64,000 bases of DNA, taken from contig JAPFFF010000017.1 in NCBI GenBank assembly GCA_039105265.1, positions 1,922,001 to 1,986,000 on the forward strand, read 5' to 3'. The translations under genes were made by a program, and so were the position numbers. Shown piece by piece: positions 7,889 to 19,222 of this stretch. The notes beneath the pieces are model-generated. The model was not told the origin of the DNA. It worked only from the letters and a program-made list of their open reading frames with translations, and did no database searches. Position 1 is the first letter of the stretch. Every line of letters begins with the position of its first letter. The stretch is from Tritrichomonas musculus (taxonomy: Eukaryota; Parabasalia; Tritrichomonadida; Tritrichomonadidae).

Positions 7889-8941
7889 TTAAGCTTTGTT
7901 AAGTCGCCAGATTGTTTGGTTAGGTTTTTCATTTACAGTTTTAAGTCGATTATGCATCGAATCAACCAATCCATTAATTGTTTGCCAGCCAAGGTTATTC
8001 CAAACATCCAATATGACCTGCTTCAATTCATCCAACGTTTTTGGCTGCCTTTTTTCTACACGATCCTCCATTATAGCCCAGATCACTTTAATGATGTTGA
8101 GATCTGGGCTATATGGAGGCTAATCTTGCAATAAATCCAAACCCAATTCATCCAATACAGCTCGAGTTTCTGCAGATCGATGCGCAGGAGCATTGTCCTG
8201 TTGGAAATACCAATTTCCTACTCCCCAGCATCGATCTGCGTCTTCAACAAAATTACTCTCCAAGATGATTTTGTCAATATAGTTTTTTGTATTTACACTG
8301 AAATCGATAAATATGAGTTCAGACCTGAAGTTCCACCCAATAGAGCCCCACACCATCACTTTTGGCGGGTGTGCAACGCTACGAGAGAACATCATTTCAT
8401 TCATGTTCTCCTTGTCCACCCACACCCATCGCTTATTCCTTCCAAGAAGAAACCAAGATTCGTCAGAGAACGCAACATTACGGAAATGCGATTGATGATC
8501 TAGATGAAATTGAGCCCATGCTTTTCTCTTCAAGATTGCGTTCTCTGACAGAAGTACTGATCGAATTTGTGCCCGATATTGCAGTTTTAAATCATTTCTA
8601 CAACGGTTAACTGTTCTTTCACTGACTTTTAACCCAAAAAATTCATAAATCAAGTTAGCTAATTCAGCGCCTGTTATATGAGGGTCAATCAATGTCTTTG
8701 CATGAATAAAAATTCTATGATTTTCTTTTAATTTATGTTCATATGTTCTTTGCTTTGGATTTAAATTGTTATTTGCATTGGAAACTGTTTGGTAACAAAT
8801 CCCCAAACATTGAGCTGTTTCAGATACAGATAAGTCAAATTTTTGTTGAAATTGTCGTATTGCTTGGTATCTTTCATTGACATTTAAGCACATTAAAGCT
8901 TTATTCATTTGAGCCAAAATATAATTTGACCTAATGGTCAA
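7889..8941 (-). pseudogene. Tc1/mariner-type transposase, inactivated
   Basis: The frame covers about 350 codons. It has N-terminal helix-turn-helix segments (FQQKFDLSVSETAQCLGICY; a second near SERTVNRCRND), then the DDE core: first Asp in VAFSDESWFLLG, second Asp in FQQDNAPAHRS, and the third motif region PPYSPDLNIIKVIW. One in-frame TAG (8120-8122) replaces the residue before PPYSPDLN, where relatives have Trp or His, and the residue at the third catalytic position is Lys where relatives have Glu or Asp. The spacing from second Asp to that position is 35 residues, one more than classic Tc1/mariner. The first ATG in frame is at 8906-8908 (MNKALMCLNV). Two independent catalytic defects suggest a dead copy. 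Confidence 0.9.
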
Positions 8942-9330
8942 TTAATTGACCATTCCTTATTTCCACATCATCTGTCCGCTACTATAAAAGCTATTGTTAA
9001 GGTTCTCCTTTCAAATTCAAAAGATTAGATTCAATGAGATTTCACAAAAATAATATACATAAATATCGTTTTTAAAAATGAATTAAAATATGAAATTTAT
9101 ATAGATATATATTTCAAATGATTGAATAAAAATATTTTTATGAAATCTTATCGATTTTGTTTTTTTACAGATAGAAATCATAGAATTAAAAAATCAGTAA
9201 AATTTTGAATGAAATAAGATTTTAGGTGCTTTCAATTGACCCATACCATTTCAATAGAGGTATTCATGTGAAGTGAAAACTCGTTATTTTATTTTTTTAT
9301 TTTTAGTTTATTTGAATGAATATTTTATCT

Positions 9331-9590
9331 TATGAAAAAATATTAAGATTATTTACTTCTATATATTAAATACTTGCATTTGCCATAATTGGTTTTAATG
9401 GATGTTGAGAATTTAAAAACCATTTAAAAAATGATATTTCGTTTATATCTCGTGTCAAATAAAATATTTATGAATTACAAATCAATAATAATATTTTATA
9501 CTTTATTTATAAAATATATTATCTGTTTTATTTCCAAATTACTAGCCATATATAGATTTAAACACAATTTTACATAAAAAATATTAGAAA
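9331..9590 (+). repeat. Dispersed repeat of about 260 bp, copy A
   Basis: Begins TTATGAAAAAATATTAAGAT and includes CATTTGCCATAATTGGTTTT; it matches 19223-19480 in direct orientation with roughly one difference in ten bases. Non-coding. No inverted termini are evident, so its class is unknown. Confidence 0.75.
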
Positions 9591-10808
9591 ATGACTTATT
9601 TCTCAATTGCTTTACGAAATAATAATACATTAATTGTACAATATAATAATAATATAACGTTTATAATTTTTTTCAAGGATTTTAATTTTATTCCAGGATA
9701 ACCGTTTTTTAATAATAAAATTTCAATAAGCTCATATAAAAAGTTTGTATTTTTTTTAAGGGTGCGGGATATTTGAAGTTTTTTAAATATCTAATTAATT
9801 ACAACCAACATTTATAAATTAAATATATAAAAATAATTTTTGACTATTTACTTGGAATATGCATTTTTAAATAATTTTAAATAATTAGAAGATATTTGTA
9901 TTTTAATTATTTTCAAAGACTCTCTGAAAAAAATTCTATATTTTTTCTGAAATTATTCATAGTTTTATTTTTATATCCAGCTTTCAATTATTAATTTTAA
10001 ATTTTTTTTACTAGAAAAACATTTTTATATCAATCATTATATAAAATTAATATCATATGTATATATGCTTTTTAAATTAATGATTAAATGGCATTTGCAA
10101 TTATTTTTTTATTCATGATATATATCTTCTACATTCCATGAATTTGTTGTATTAACTGATTAAATTATTTTTCTTTCATTATTAAACAAATTCTTTTCGT
10201 TTTATTCATTTTTTATTTATTTATTTAATGAAGTTTATTATTTTAAAGTTGATTAACAAAAAAATTCACTTTGAGAAAGTTATATTTATTTATTAACAAA
10301 TATTGCAACATTACTTTTTGGAGTTTCATGAATACTGTTTTAAAAAATATCTTTTAAAAACAAAAAATAAAAATTAAAGGCTCCAATAGTTTTTTTTGCA
10401 TATCGAATTTATATAGAAAAAGTGGTTATTGAAAAAAAGCTATGTGATCATTGATTTCTATATCTAATGTTCCAATATTTTATAAGAATGATGAATAATG
10501 AATAAGCAATATTACAATGTTGAGAGTTTTTGAAAATGTTGGTTGCATTCGAAATTGAAAACACAAAACATCATTTAATTCAAAACCATAATAATCTATA
10601 CAAAATATAAAATTATTTTGAAATGTTTGAGTATTTTTAAAGTCCATTTGCATTATTAAATAATTAAAAAATATCATAGATAAAGCTAGAAAAAAAAGCA
10701 AATTTTGAGAAGATGAGTATACTTTATTTTGAATATATGTTAACTTTTTAAATGTATTTAACGTATAAATTTAACTTTTTGTATGTCAATCATCAAATTT
10801 TTGATAAC

Positions 10809-10936
10809 AATAAACGTAGTTATCATAATTTTCTATAGAATAAACGTATTTATCAGAATTTTGAATACTTTTAACGTCTTCATTAGGTTTTTGAATGCAT
10901 TAAACGTCTTCATTAGGTTTTTGAATGCATTAAACG
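10809..10936 (+). repeat. 30-bp tandem repeat upstream of the transposase gene
   Basis: Four units plus a partial fifth, period 30, each starting with TTAAACGT or AATAAACGT; the third and fourth are near identical (AACGTCTTCATTAGG then TTTTTGAATGC). The array ends ten bases before the transposase ATG, so it probably overlaps the promoter or 5' leader. Confidence 0.8.
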
Positions 10937-10945
10937 TATATTTTT

Positions 10946-12340
10946 ATGTTTCGTGATTTCATTGCAAGCTTTTCTTCTCTGACTTCATTATTATACATGG
11001 CACCTAAATCAAAGCAAGCCAAGCATTGCAGGAAAATTGCAATTGATCGACTGGCTAAAAAAACACCTGAAGCACCTCAGCCAAATCCTAAATTAAGTCC
11101 AAGGCTCATGGTAATGAATGGTCTTCTCACAGGAAATAGCTATGAAGGAGTTAAAAAGCAAGCTACAATGATGAATACTCCAACTCCGTCGAAACGTACA
11201 TTTTTTAATTGCCAAAAGCAAGTGTTAACTGATGTAATAAATACAGTAAAAGAAAGTTGCAAGCAGAATGCAGATAACATAAAAGAAAATTCATCTATAT
11301 CGATTGATGGTCAATGGAATCATAAAAGGCATGGTTCTTACTCCACTGTTTCTTTTTTCGATCAAAAGCAAAAGAAAATAGTAGATTTTGAAAGTGTTTC
11401 TAATGGAAATTATGGTGCAAACAAAGATGTAAAATCATCCAATATGGAAACAGTCGGCATTGAAAAAGGATTGAATGAACTTGATTCAAAAATTGCCAAC
11501 AAAAATATCAGAATATGTCATGATCATGACAATAAAACATCAAACCTTTTAAAGAAACACAAAGAACTTGGTTTAACTGAGAGTTTAGATCCAGGACATG
11601 CATGCCAAGAAATAAAGAGAAATGCAAATAATTACTTTGAAAAGTATTCACGCACGTTAAAAAATAAAAATGATCCATCCAAAAACACTTACAAAAAGTG
11701 TTTTGAAATTTTCTCAACACTAATTGTCAAGATCATTTCTTGGTTTAAATTTGTAATATTTAATGTTAAAGAGACAAAAATGAGAGAACAGATGTGGTTA
11801 AATATGACTAATCATGTGATTGGAAATCACAAAAACTGCATTCATCCTAACGAAATGTATGGCCTTAGAAAAGTGGGGCGCCCCAAAAAGTTTACTGATC
11901 ACAATAACTCATTCTGGGAATGGGAGCAAGGGAAAACTAATGACCAATTTCAAAAAGAACTTGATAAGTTTCTTGCAAAAAATACACCTCTCATTAGAGA
12001 AACCGGTACAGTGAGGACTCAAGACAATGAATCGTTAAATTCGATGATTAGTAAAACAATTCCCAAAAATAAAGTTTTTCACACGAGCAACGAAGCTCGT
12101 GCAGCAATAGCTGTGGGGAGGAAAAATGATCCATATTTTGATTCAAAAATTTTGAATAAAATTTGTCCTGGATCAATTTCAACTCCATTAATGCAGGAGA
12201 TGAAACACGATGAGGAAATAAAATTCAATGAAAAAGAAAAGCGCAAAAGACCATATGATAAAAAAGTAAAAAATGAAATACGAGCACAAAGTAGACTCTT
12301 GAACCAAAATGACCAAGGTGATTATAAAGAAAAGAAATGA
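10946..12340 (+). CDS. Mutator-like (MULE-related) transposase, intact, 464 residues
   Basis: The ATG at 10946 gives a 464-residue protein; an internal ATG (MAPKSKQAKHCRKIAID, residue 18) is an alternative start. The arrangement fits a DDE transposase of the Mutator-like group found in insects and protists: SISIDGQWNHKRHGSYS (first Asp, near residue 113), SNGNYGANKDVKSSNMETVG, ICHDHDNKTSN (second Asp, near 193), a Cys/His segment DPGHACQEIK, and TQDNESLNSMISKTIPKNK (candidate Glu, near 355). Residues 305-312 (VGRPKKF) resemble an AT-hook, apt for AT-rich targets. The lysine-rich tail may hold nuclear import signals. The reading frame is unbroken, so the element could be autonomous. Family placement is from motif memory and is moderately sure. 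Confidence 0.6.
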   Translation: MFRDFIASFSSLTSLLYMAPKSKQAKHCRKIAIDRLAKKTPEAPQPNPKLSPRLMVMNGLLTGNSYEGVKKQATMMNTPTPSKRTFFNCQKQVLTDVINTVKESCKQNADNIKENSSISIDGQWNHKRHGSYSTVSFFDQKQKKIVDFESVSNGNYGANKDVKSSNMETVGIEKGLNELDSKIANKNIRICHDHDNKTSNLLKKHKELGLTESLDPGHACQEIKRNANNYFEKYSRTLKNKNDPSKNTYKKCFEIFSTLIVKIISWFKFVIFNVKETKMREQMWLNMTNHVIGNHKNCIHPNEMYGLRKVGRPKKFTDHNNSFWEWEQGKTNDQFQKELDKFLAKNTPLIRETGTVRTQDNESLNSMISKTIPKNKVFHTSNEARAAIAVGRKNDPYFDSKILNKICPGSISTPLMQEMKHDEEIKFNEKEKRKRPYDKKVKNEIRAQSRLLNQNDQGDYKEKK

Positions 12341-12550
12341 ATAAACATTTGATTAACTTATTTGGTTTTATTTTATGATTTTAAATAAATTATTAAAAAA
12401 ATTAAATTAATCTGAAAATCATATAATATATCAAATTTTGCCAATTTCGAAAAAACTAATAAATGAATAAATACAAGTAAAGTATCGATATTTATGTAAA
12501 AAAAATAAAGAAAAAATATGTCTACTAAATTATTTTGGCAAAAAAAAAAA

Positions 12551-13180
12551 AAGCATCTGTTTGAATCAACTAGCAAATATTTGTAAATAAGAGGAAATTC
12601 AAATATATGATATCAAAATTTGAAATAATTCAATAAAACACGCTATAATAACATACTAATTCTTATTTTTAATTTTTAAATTCAGAATCTGTGATTTTGA
12701 ATGAAGTGCAAAAAAATAAGCTAGGAAAAAAATTAAGCATCATTATAAATTAAAATTATAAATTAAGCCTACTAAATTAACTCCATGGCTTTTCAATTAG
12801 TAAAAAAAAAATAAGCATCTGTTTGAATCAGCTAGCAAATATTTGTAAATAAGAGGAAATTCAAATATATGATATCAAAATTTGAAATAATTCAATAAAA
12901 CACGCTATAATAACATACTAATTCTTATTTTTAAAATTTTAAATTCAGAATCTGTAATTTTGAATGAAGTGCAAAAAAATAAGCTAGGAAAAAAATTAAG
13001 CATCATTATAAATTAAAATTATAAATTAAGCCTACTAAATTAACTCCATGGCTTTTCAATTAGTAAAAAAAAAATAAGCATCTGTTTGAATCAGCTAGCA
13101 AATATTTGCAAATAAGAGGAAATTCAAATATATGATATCAAAATTTGAAATAATTCAATAAAACACGCTATAATAACATA
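12551..13180 (+). repeat. 263-bp tandem repeat, 2.4 copies
   Basis: Units start AAGCATCTGTTTGAATCA at 12551, 12813 and 13076; the third is truncated at about 13180, where the sequence switches to a reversed copy of the internal motif ATTCAGAATCTGTGATTT. The units differ by only a few bases, indicating recent duplication. Lies between the transposase gene and the right end of its element; non-coding. Confidence 0.85.
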
Positions 13181-13599
13181 TTAAATCACAGATTCTGAAT
13201 TTCTGTGAATGTTGTGAAATAAAACCAACTGTAAATTATCAACAAAATAAAGCAATCATAAAATAAGTTTGCTAAATGCGATAAATGATCCTTTATGCTC
13301 CTTCTTTTCCTTGCTGACTGTAAAACTATATTATTGATTACAGTCAATATTTTCAGAAAAAGTATAGAATTTTTTTCTTAACATCATTGAAAAAATTTAA
13401 AACATAAATATCTTTATAGTATTTAAATTTATTTTTAAATAAATAAAATATATAGATTAACAAAAATTATTTACAATATATATTTTAATATATTTAGTAA
13501 ACATTAAATATTGATTGAATAACACTCAAGTATACTGCACCCTTAAAAATATATGATTTTTTCCTTACCTTTTTTATTCAAATTTTTCCTTCTCAATTA

Positions 13600-13807
13600 A
13601 ACCTTGTTCAAAAAACATTACCTCCCTCTCAATTTAAAATAATCATATCTTTATATTTTAAATATGAATTAATTTTTTATAATTTAATAAATATTGTGAT
13701 AATTATCTAAAATATTATTAATGAAGAATGGTGCAATTAAATTGTTTGATAAAAAAGATAAAATGATTTAAAATATGCAATGGAGGTAAAGTTTTTTGAA
13801 CTCAGTT
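13600..13807 (+). mobile_element. 208-bp TA-duplicating MITE, copy 1
   Basis: Inverted ends AACCTTGTTCAAAAAACATT and, reversed, AACTGAGTTCAAAAAACTTT, each followed by ACCTCC. TA flanks it at 13598-13599 and 13808-13809. The uninterrupted MITE at 6969-7264 reads AAATTATAATCAC at this point, exactly the expected empty site. Tc1/mariner-derived by target preference. Confidence 0.85.
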
Positions 13808-13948
13808 TATAATCCCAGGATGATTGATCGTTTTTAATTCAATTTTTGAATTATATTTTGGTTGATAATCGACATGGTTAAATATTAAACCATCTTAAAC
13901 GGTTATCCTGGAATAAAATAAACATCCTGGAATTAAATAACAAACGTT

Positions 13949-15821
13949 ATATTTAAATAATTTTTATTATGTAAATAAGTTAATTTATACTCTCATTTTA
14001 AAGAAAAATGTAATTAATATTTTGTATTATTTTGAATTATTTTTCATCGTATTTATGTACGTTATTAGTATTTTAGTGATGTGAGATGATTATTTTCGGT
14101 GAAGTGAAGTTATTAGTGAAATGATTCTTGAAAAATATAAATTTGCTCATCTTCATAAAAATATTATAAAAATATTTTCTATTTAGTCAAATTATTATTT
14201 GCCATTTTATAAAATTAATTATAATATTTAATATATTGAAAACCAAAAAAATATCACAATACAAACCAACTAATATATTTAAAAATTCAATTTAAAATCA
14301 TCGTTTAATTGAATTTTTCATTTTTTTTTTGTTAATTTATCTATTTAATATATTATAAAAAACTTAAATATAAAATACATATTGTATATAAATAGTAACA
14401 TATATCATAAATATAAATTAAAATAATGTTTAAATAAAAATATAACTAGGATACGAAAAGTTTATTATTTCAATAAAACAATATAATAACTGAAAAAGTT
14501 AATAATTTTTTAAAAATAAAATGAAATATAAAATTGTATATCTTTAGAAATAAAATGTATTTTAAACATATAAATATTAATATATTATTTAAATATATAT
14601 AAAATAATAAAAAAAAACAAATATAAATATAAATCTATATTTCATCAATTTTTATATAAAAAAATTATTCTCCCTCTCAAATATAAAACCATTTTTATTT
14701 CTGAAAAATAAAAATAGAAATATCTCAAAAATAGGAGTATAAAATTCTTATCCATTAAAGCACATTCTTAGTTTCAAAATAAAAATAAAGAAATAATGAT
14801 CAAAATTACAATATTTCGTCAATTTCTCTACATGAATACCTCTATTCAATTATTTTCATATAGGTAGTTGGATCTTCTAGAAAGAAGCAATTTTAACATT
14901 TAGAAAAGGTATGATCATACTAGTTAATATGTCGCTAATAATTCGTTATATCAGGAATTTTAATAAATGAATCAGAAAAAGAAATATGATTGCATTTTTT
15001 GGATTTTCTTGAGTAAAGCCTATATATTTTGGTTGTCAATCAATGTAGCATACTGTGATACCATTTTGATATGGAAAAATAGAATCCAAATTGAGAAATT
15101 TTTTGCTCAAATTGAACAATTTTGATGAAATTTCTTAATAACAGAAAAATTTTGTTTAGTATTCAAATTTCGAAAATAAAAATACATTTTTTTTTAAATA
15201 TCTTTTTCATTTCTTTTCGATTAAATCGAGAAACTATTAATATAATATATAAATTCAATTCTAAAAGATTAATACTATTTAAAATAAATATTAATAGTAA
15301 TTTAATTAATAAAATTTACATATATGGTATTATTTTTATTTAACTTTTCAATATAGTTTATTTTTTCAATGCTTTAAGTATTTTTTCGATAATCGATAAA
15401 CATTTCTATTATATTTAAATCAACTTTAATATTTATTTTAAAGTATTGCAAATATAAAAGAATTTAAATTAATTGAATTCTAAAAATATTAACTGAAAAT
15501 ATTTTTCAGAAATAATTATATTTTTTTTCCTTTTATCTTGTTAAATAAAACTTAATATAAGAAAAAATATTTAGGTTAAAATAAAAAAACTGAACTAGAT
15601 AATAAAAATTAAAAAATATTTTTTCTTTTAATTCTCCAAAAATAAAAAAAAAATAGAAAACCAATATGTTTTTTGAGTTTCTTTTGATTGCATATTTGGT
15701 TAAATAAATAGAAAAAGTTCTTTGAAAAATAAATCCTATCTATAACGAAGTTTTGTATCTGTTACGAAAATTTTGTATGTGTTACGAAAATTTTGTATAT
15801 GTAACGAAAATTTTATTAGTA
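13949..15821. other. Non-coding AT-rich stretch with one 20-bp array
   Basis: About 1.9 kb of A/T-rich DNA without a credible gene. Frames present consist of Ile, Lys, Asn and Phe runs typical of random AT-rich sequence. The only ordered feature beyond the 14830-14846 inverted repeat is the short tandem repeat at 15751-15810. Confidence 0.6.
15751..15810 (+). repeat. 20-bp tandem repeat, 3 copies
   Basis: Three consecutive units of the form TTTTGTATNTGTTACGAAAA, with one or two differences between copies, ending ten bases before the left end of the 15822-19132 element. Confidence 0.8.
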
Positions 15822-17499
15822 GAGTATATGGAAAAAAAAAAATTATGAGACAAAATAATATTAATAACCATTTCACATAAATAGAAAAGATTTAGAAATC
15901 TGAGATTTTGCAGTTTTATTTATCATTATAATTGATGTAGTATCATCGTATTTTTGCTTATTTTTATGAAGGTAAATTCTCAATATAATTAATCTAAATT
16001 TTTTTAAATAATGATTAATTTTGAATTTTTTAATGGTATTTTATTTTCAAACACATAATATATTATTTCCTTATAGAAAAATTTAATATATAAGGAGTAT
16101 TACATGATATATTTTAATATATGATATCATATCGAACTTATCAAAAAGTTGATAAAAAAAAGAATTAACAAAAAACTATCATTTCTTAATAATATTTGAA
16201 ATTATTTGGGTATTAAATATTAAATAGATATTTTTATTTCATATATATCAAAAATTAATAAAAATATTAATTTTTCACAAAATATCAATATGATTATTTG
16301 ATTTTCATTTTTCGGTTTTTACCCTGTTATTATAATGTTAAAGATGTCCACAATGGAATTCCAGAGTTTCAGTTTTGTAACTTTATGGTACATGATTTTT
16401 TTCTTACCGAAAAGAGAAAAAATTTTTTTTTGGTAAAAAAATATAATAATGCACATTAAACCTCAAGCTAAAAAAAATTACTTCCGCAAATTAATTAAGT
16501 GCATCTTATACATTTATTATTTATAATTGATGAATTGAAATATTTCATATAAAATGAATTGAAAATGATTCAATTTTTTTTCAAAAAATACCAATTATTT
16601 TCAGAATGCAATGAACTTATTTCAATTTATCAATATATTCATAATATATGATTGTATATAAATTCGTTTTCCATATCATATTCTTTTGTAATCATTTTTT
16701 TCTTGTGAAAACCTAGATATAAAATATTTTTAATTTTTAATTTTTTCAATTCATCAAACATAATAAATTGACAAAACCAATTAGAAATCAATAAACACAT
16801 AATATATATTTTAATGAGAAATGACGTTCATTTGAAATTGTTTGTCTAATAGAGTTTTTTGCATTTTATTTAAGAAGAATGTGATATTCATAATTCAACA
16901 AATATATTTGATTCAAAACATTATCTTAGATATTTACAACGCATATATGATATATATTATTTTCCCCAAAATTGGTAAGAATCTATTAAGGATATGTTAG
17001 GATGACCCCAAAAGTGAAGTGAAAATGATGTACAAATTATTTGTAATTTTTTTTCTGTTTGTAGTAGGCTTTAGGAATTGATAATAATAAGAAACAATTA
17101 AAATCATATTACATTAATAATTATTACTTATAATACAAAAGATAATTATTATTTCAGAAAATATGCTTAAATTATTTTTTTTTTACAATATTTTTTTAGT
17201 TTATTATTTGTTTCACATCTAACTGAGAAAATGCATTTTCATTTGGATATAAAATTAGAAATTATATGAAAAACATTTATTACTAATTATTATTAGAAAA
17301 GCTCTAATATTTTGAGAAAATTTATTTATTTTTTTATCCGACCAAGAGGTGCGGACACCTACTTTACATTTTTAACGTTTATAAAAATATGTATATCTTT
17401 TTATGTATTAATATTTACTATATAAAATTTTGATATTATATTATAGTGCACTTCTATTATATATTTATTATTTAAATGTTTTAAAATATCAATTATATA

Positions 17500-17838
17500 A
17501 CGTGCTTTCAATAGACCCTGAGCATTTCAGTAGACCCGGAGCACTAAATTTTATTTTTATTATTTTTCATACAATTTAATTATTTTATTTAATATTTGAT
17601 GATAAATTATATAAAAATTATTATTTTACATTATAATTTTTGTTAAATATTATTTGTTTTACTTTTTTGATTTGGAGATATTTGTAAAATAGTGAAAAAT
17701 AAAAAAAATTCTGATCGAAATATTTCTGATCATATTTGGTTTTCTTTTTTATAAAAAACGATCAAATCATGGCCAATTTATGCTAAATTGACCTTGCTCC
17801 GGGTCTACTGAAATGCTCAGGGTCTATTGAAAGCACGT
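17500..17838. mobile_element. 339-bp MITE with about 44-bp inverted repeats, TA duplication
   Basis: Both ends read ACGTGCTTTCAATAGACCCT followed by GAGCATTTCAGTAGACCCGG and AGCA, in inverted orientation and almost exact. TA flanks it at 17498-17499 and 17839-17840. The near-perfect ends suggest recent insertion. A right half of the same family is at 19483-19660 and a diverged terminus at about 9228-9260. Confidence 0.9.
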
Positions 17839-18659
17839 TAAGTTATAATAACACAAACAAGTATCCTATAAAAATAACCCAATCCAGCCACCTGATGGAT
17901 GGATTGAAATTATAATGATTAATTATTATATATATTGGAAATTAATGATTAATTATGCATTTTGTTATTTTATAAATATTTTATATTTTGTTAAAAAGTT
18001 CATTTTAATGAATTTTTATATATTTTTTTGAAATATCTAAATAAATAAAGAATTTATTTAGATTATAATTACGTTTAAATATTTTACATTTAATATAATA
18101 AAGATATGCTAAATTTAGTTTAATTTGATTCAGGGGGCTGAGCTGCAAAAATCAATTTTAAAATAATAAACATTAATAACGATTTTTTTTCAATAAAAAA
18201 TTTTTATTACAATATTAAGCAAATATCTTTTTATATTTATATGTATATCATAGATTATATAACATTTAATAATATTATATATACTATAAAAATATTTAAA
18301 ATAAATATAAACAATTAATAAACTTTATATAACTGTATATTCTAAATATTGAACAATTATAATTTCAAAGCGCTTTTCATAAAATGGTAATTTGAGAGAA
18401 AGGGAATAAATAATTTTCTTTATATATTTTGAAGTTTAATTAAAACTTAAATCAAATGGAGACAGTTTTTTTTTCATTAATCTTTTTTTCATAAATTTTG
18501 AATAAAAAAAGCTTCGAGAATAAAATTGAGAATATAGTAAATAATAATTGAGATTCGTTACATTTAAATTCATATCTTAATATATAATTTATTATTTTAT
18601 TATATTATAATAATTATATGATATATATAAAATATATAACAATTATATATTAATAATAT

Positions 18660-19066
18660 ATTTTTAAAATACTTTTTTTTATTAAATTTGGCCCATTTTC
18701 ATTTTCTCAATTTTTTTTTGGGCCAATTTAAGTGGAAACTATATCATACATTAATAATTAAATAATAACAAACGAGAAACATTTTTTTAAATAGTATAAA
18801 AATGATTTTTATCATGTTTTTATTACTTTTTTTCTTCTAAATAATAGATTTTTCTCTTAATTATATAATTTCTATAGTTTACATATTTTTATATTTTTTT
18901 CAGTGGTTTATATTTTTCTACCTCAGAAAAAAAATCATATATCGCCACAAGTCGGCCCCGTGGACGAAAATAAAAAACAATTATATCATTATAATGCTCA
19001 TAAAAAATAATTAATATATGCAAATTTTGGTGCGAATCTAAATCACTTCACCCTGTCCGCACCTCT
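18660..19066. other. Non-coding part of the 1722-bp element
   Basis: No gene. A hairpin formed by TTTGGCCCA (about 18689) and TGGGCCAA (about 18720) is the only local structure noted. Confidence 0.4.
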
Positions 19067-19222
19067 TCCGACCAAATATAAATTGACCATTAATTTTTTT
19101 TTGTCCATTAATTTTTTTTTTTCCATATACTCTATTGTAAAATTTCCTATCAGTTATAATTTTTTATATAAGAAACAAATGTCATGTTATATAAAATAAA
19201 AATTATGATACTTCCGGCCCTT

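Larger units (their letters stand above)
7740..8984 (-). mobile_element. Tc1/mariner-family element, 1245 bp, TA duplication
   Basis: Terminal inverted repeats TAGTAGCGGACAG are exact at both ends, flanked by TA at 7738-7739 and 8985-8986. A single decayed transposase gene (7889-8941) fills the interior on the minus strand. The size and TA target fit Tc1/mariner. Confidence 0.9.
9753..13549 (+). mobile_element. Mutator-like DNA transposon, 3.8 kb
   Basis: Inverted ends TTTTTAAGGGTGC (9753-9765) and GCACCCTTAAAAA (13537-13549), with weaker matching inside (GGGATATTTG against AGTATACTTG). It contains one intact transposase-like gene (10946-12340), a 30-bp promoter-proximal array (10809-10936) and a 263-bp tandem repeat (12551-13180). 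Position is confirmed by comparison with the uninterrupted MITE at 6969-7264. A target duplication could not be resolved in the T-rich flanks. Confidence 0.65.
9656..13948. mobile_element. MITE with AACGTT ends, copy 2, split by two later insertions
   Basis: The left part (9656-9752) and the right part (13550-13599 plus 13808-13948) together match the uninterrupted copy at 6969-7264, including AACGTT ends and CCAGGATAACCG motifs. The Mutator-like element (9753-13549) and the 208-bp MITE (13600-13807) lie within it, so both are younger than this MITE. Confidence 0.75.
9254..14845. mobile_element. Possible 5.6-kb element with ATAGAGGTATTCATGT inverted ends, host to nested insertions
   Basis: A 17-base exact inverted repeat, AATAGAGGTATTCATGT, lies at 9253-9269 and 14830-14846, with TCA next to both ends as a possible 3-bp duplication. 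The interval encloses the split MITE, the Mutator-like element and a 208-bp MITE. Just outside the left end (9228-9256) the sequence TGCTTTCAATTGACCC then CATTTCA resembles the terminus of the 339-bp MITE at 17500. No transposase of its own is visible, so the call is tentative. Confidence 0.4.
17345..19066. mobile_element. Non-autonomous element, 1722 bp, 8-bp target duplication
   Basis: Inverted ends AGAGGTGCGGACA are exact at both termini. The duplicated site TCCGACCA lies at 17337-17344 and 19067-19074. An 8-bp duplication points to a hAT-like or related mechanism; Mutator-like is also possible because the match can be read as nine. No protein is encoded. A 339-bp MITE (17500-17838) is inserted near its left end. 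Confidence 0.85.
15822..19132. mobile_element. Probable 3.3-kb TA-flanked element, outer layer of a nest
   Basis: GAGTATATGG followed by eleven A and TTA forms an exact 24-base inverted repeat at 15822-15845 and 19109-19132, with TA on both outer sides (15820-15821 and 19133-19134). It has no transposase. A 1722-bp element and, inside that, a 339-bp MITE lie within it. The poly(A) part of the inverted repeat makes the match less decisive than its length suggests. Confidence 0.5.

Noticed and set aside
15122-15343. 73-codon Ile/Asn/Phe-rich frame
   Set aside because: Composition of random AT-rich DNA, no motif or upstream signal.
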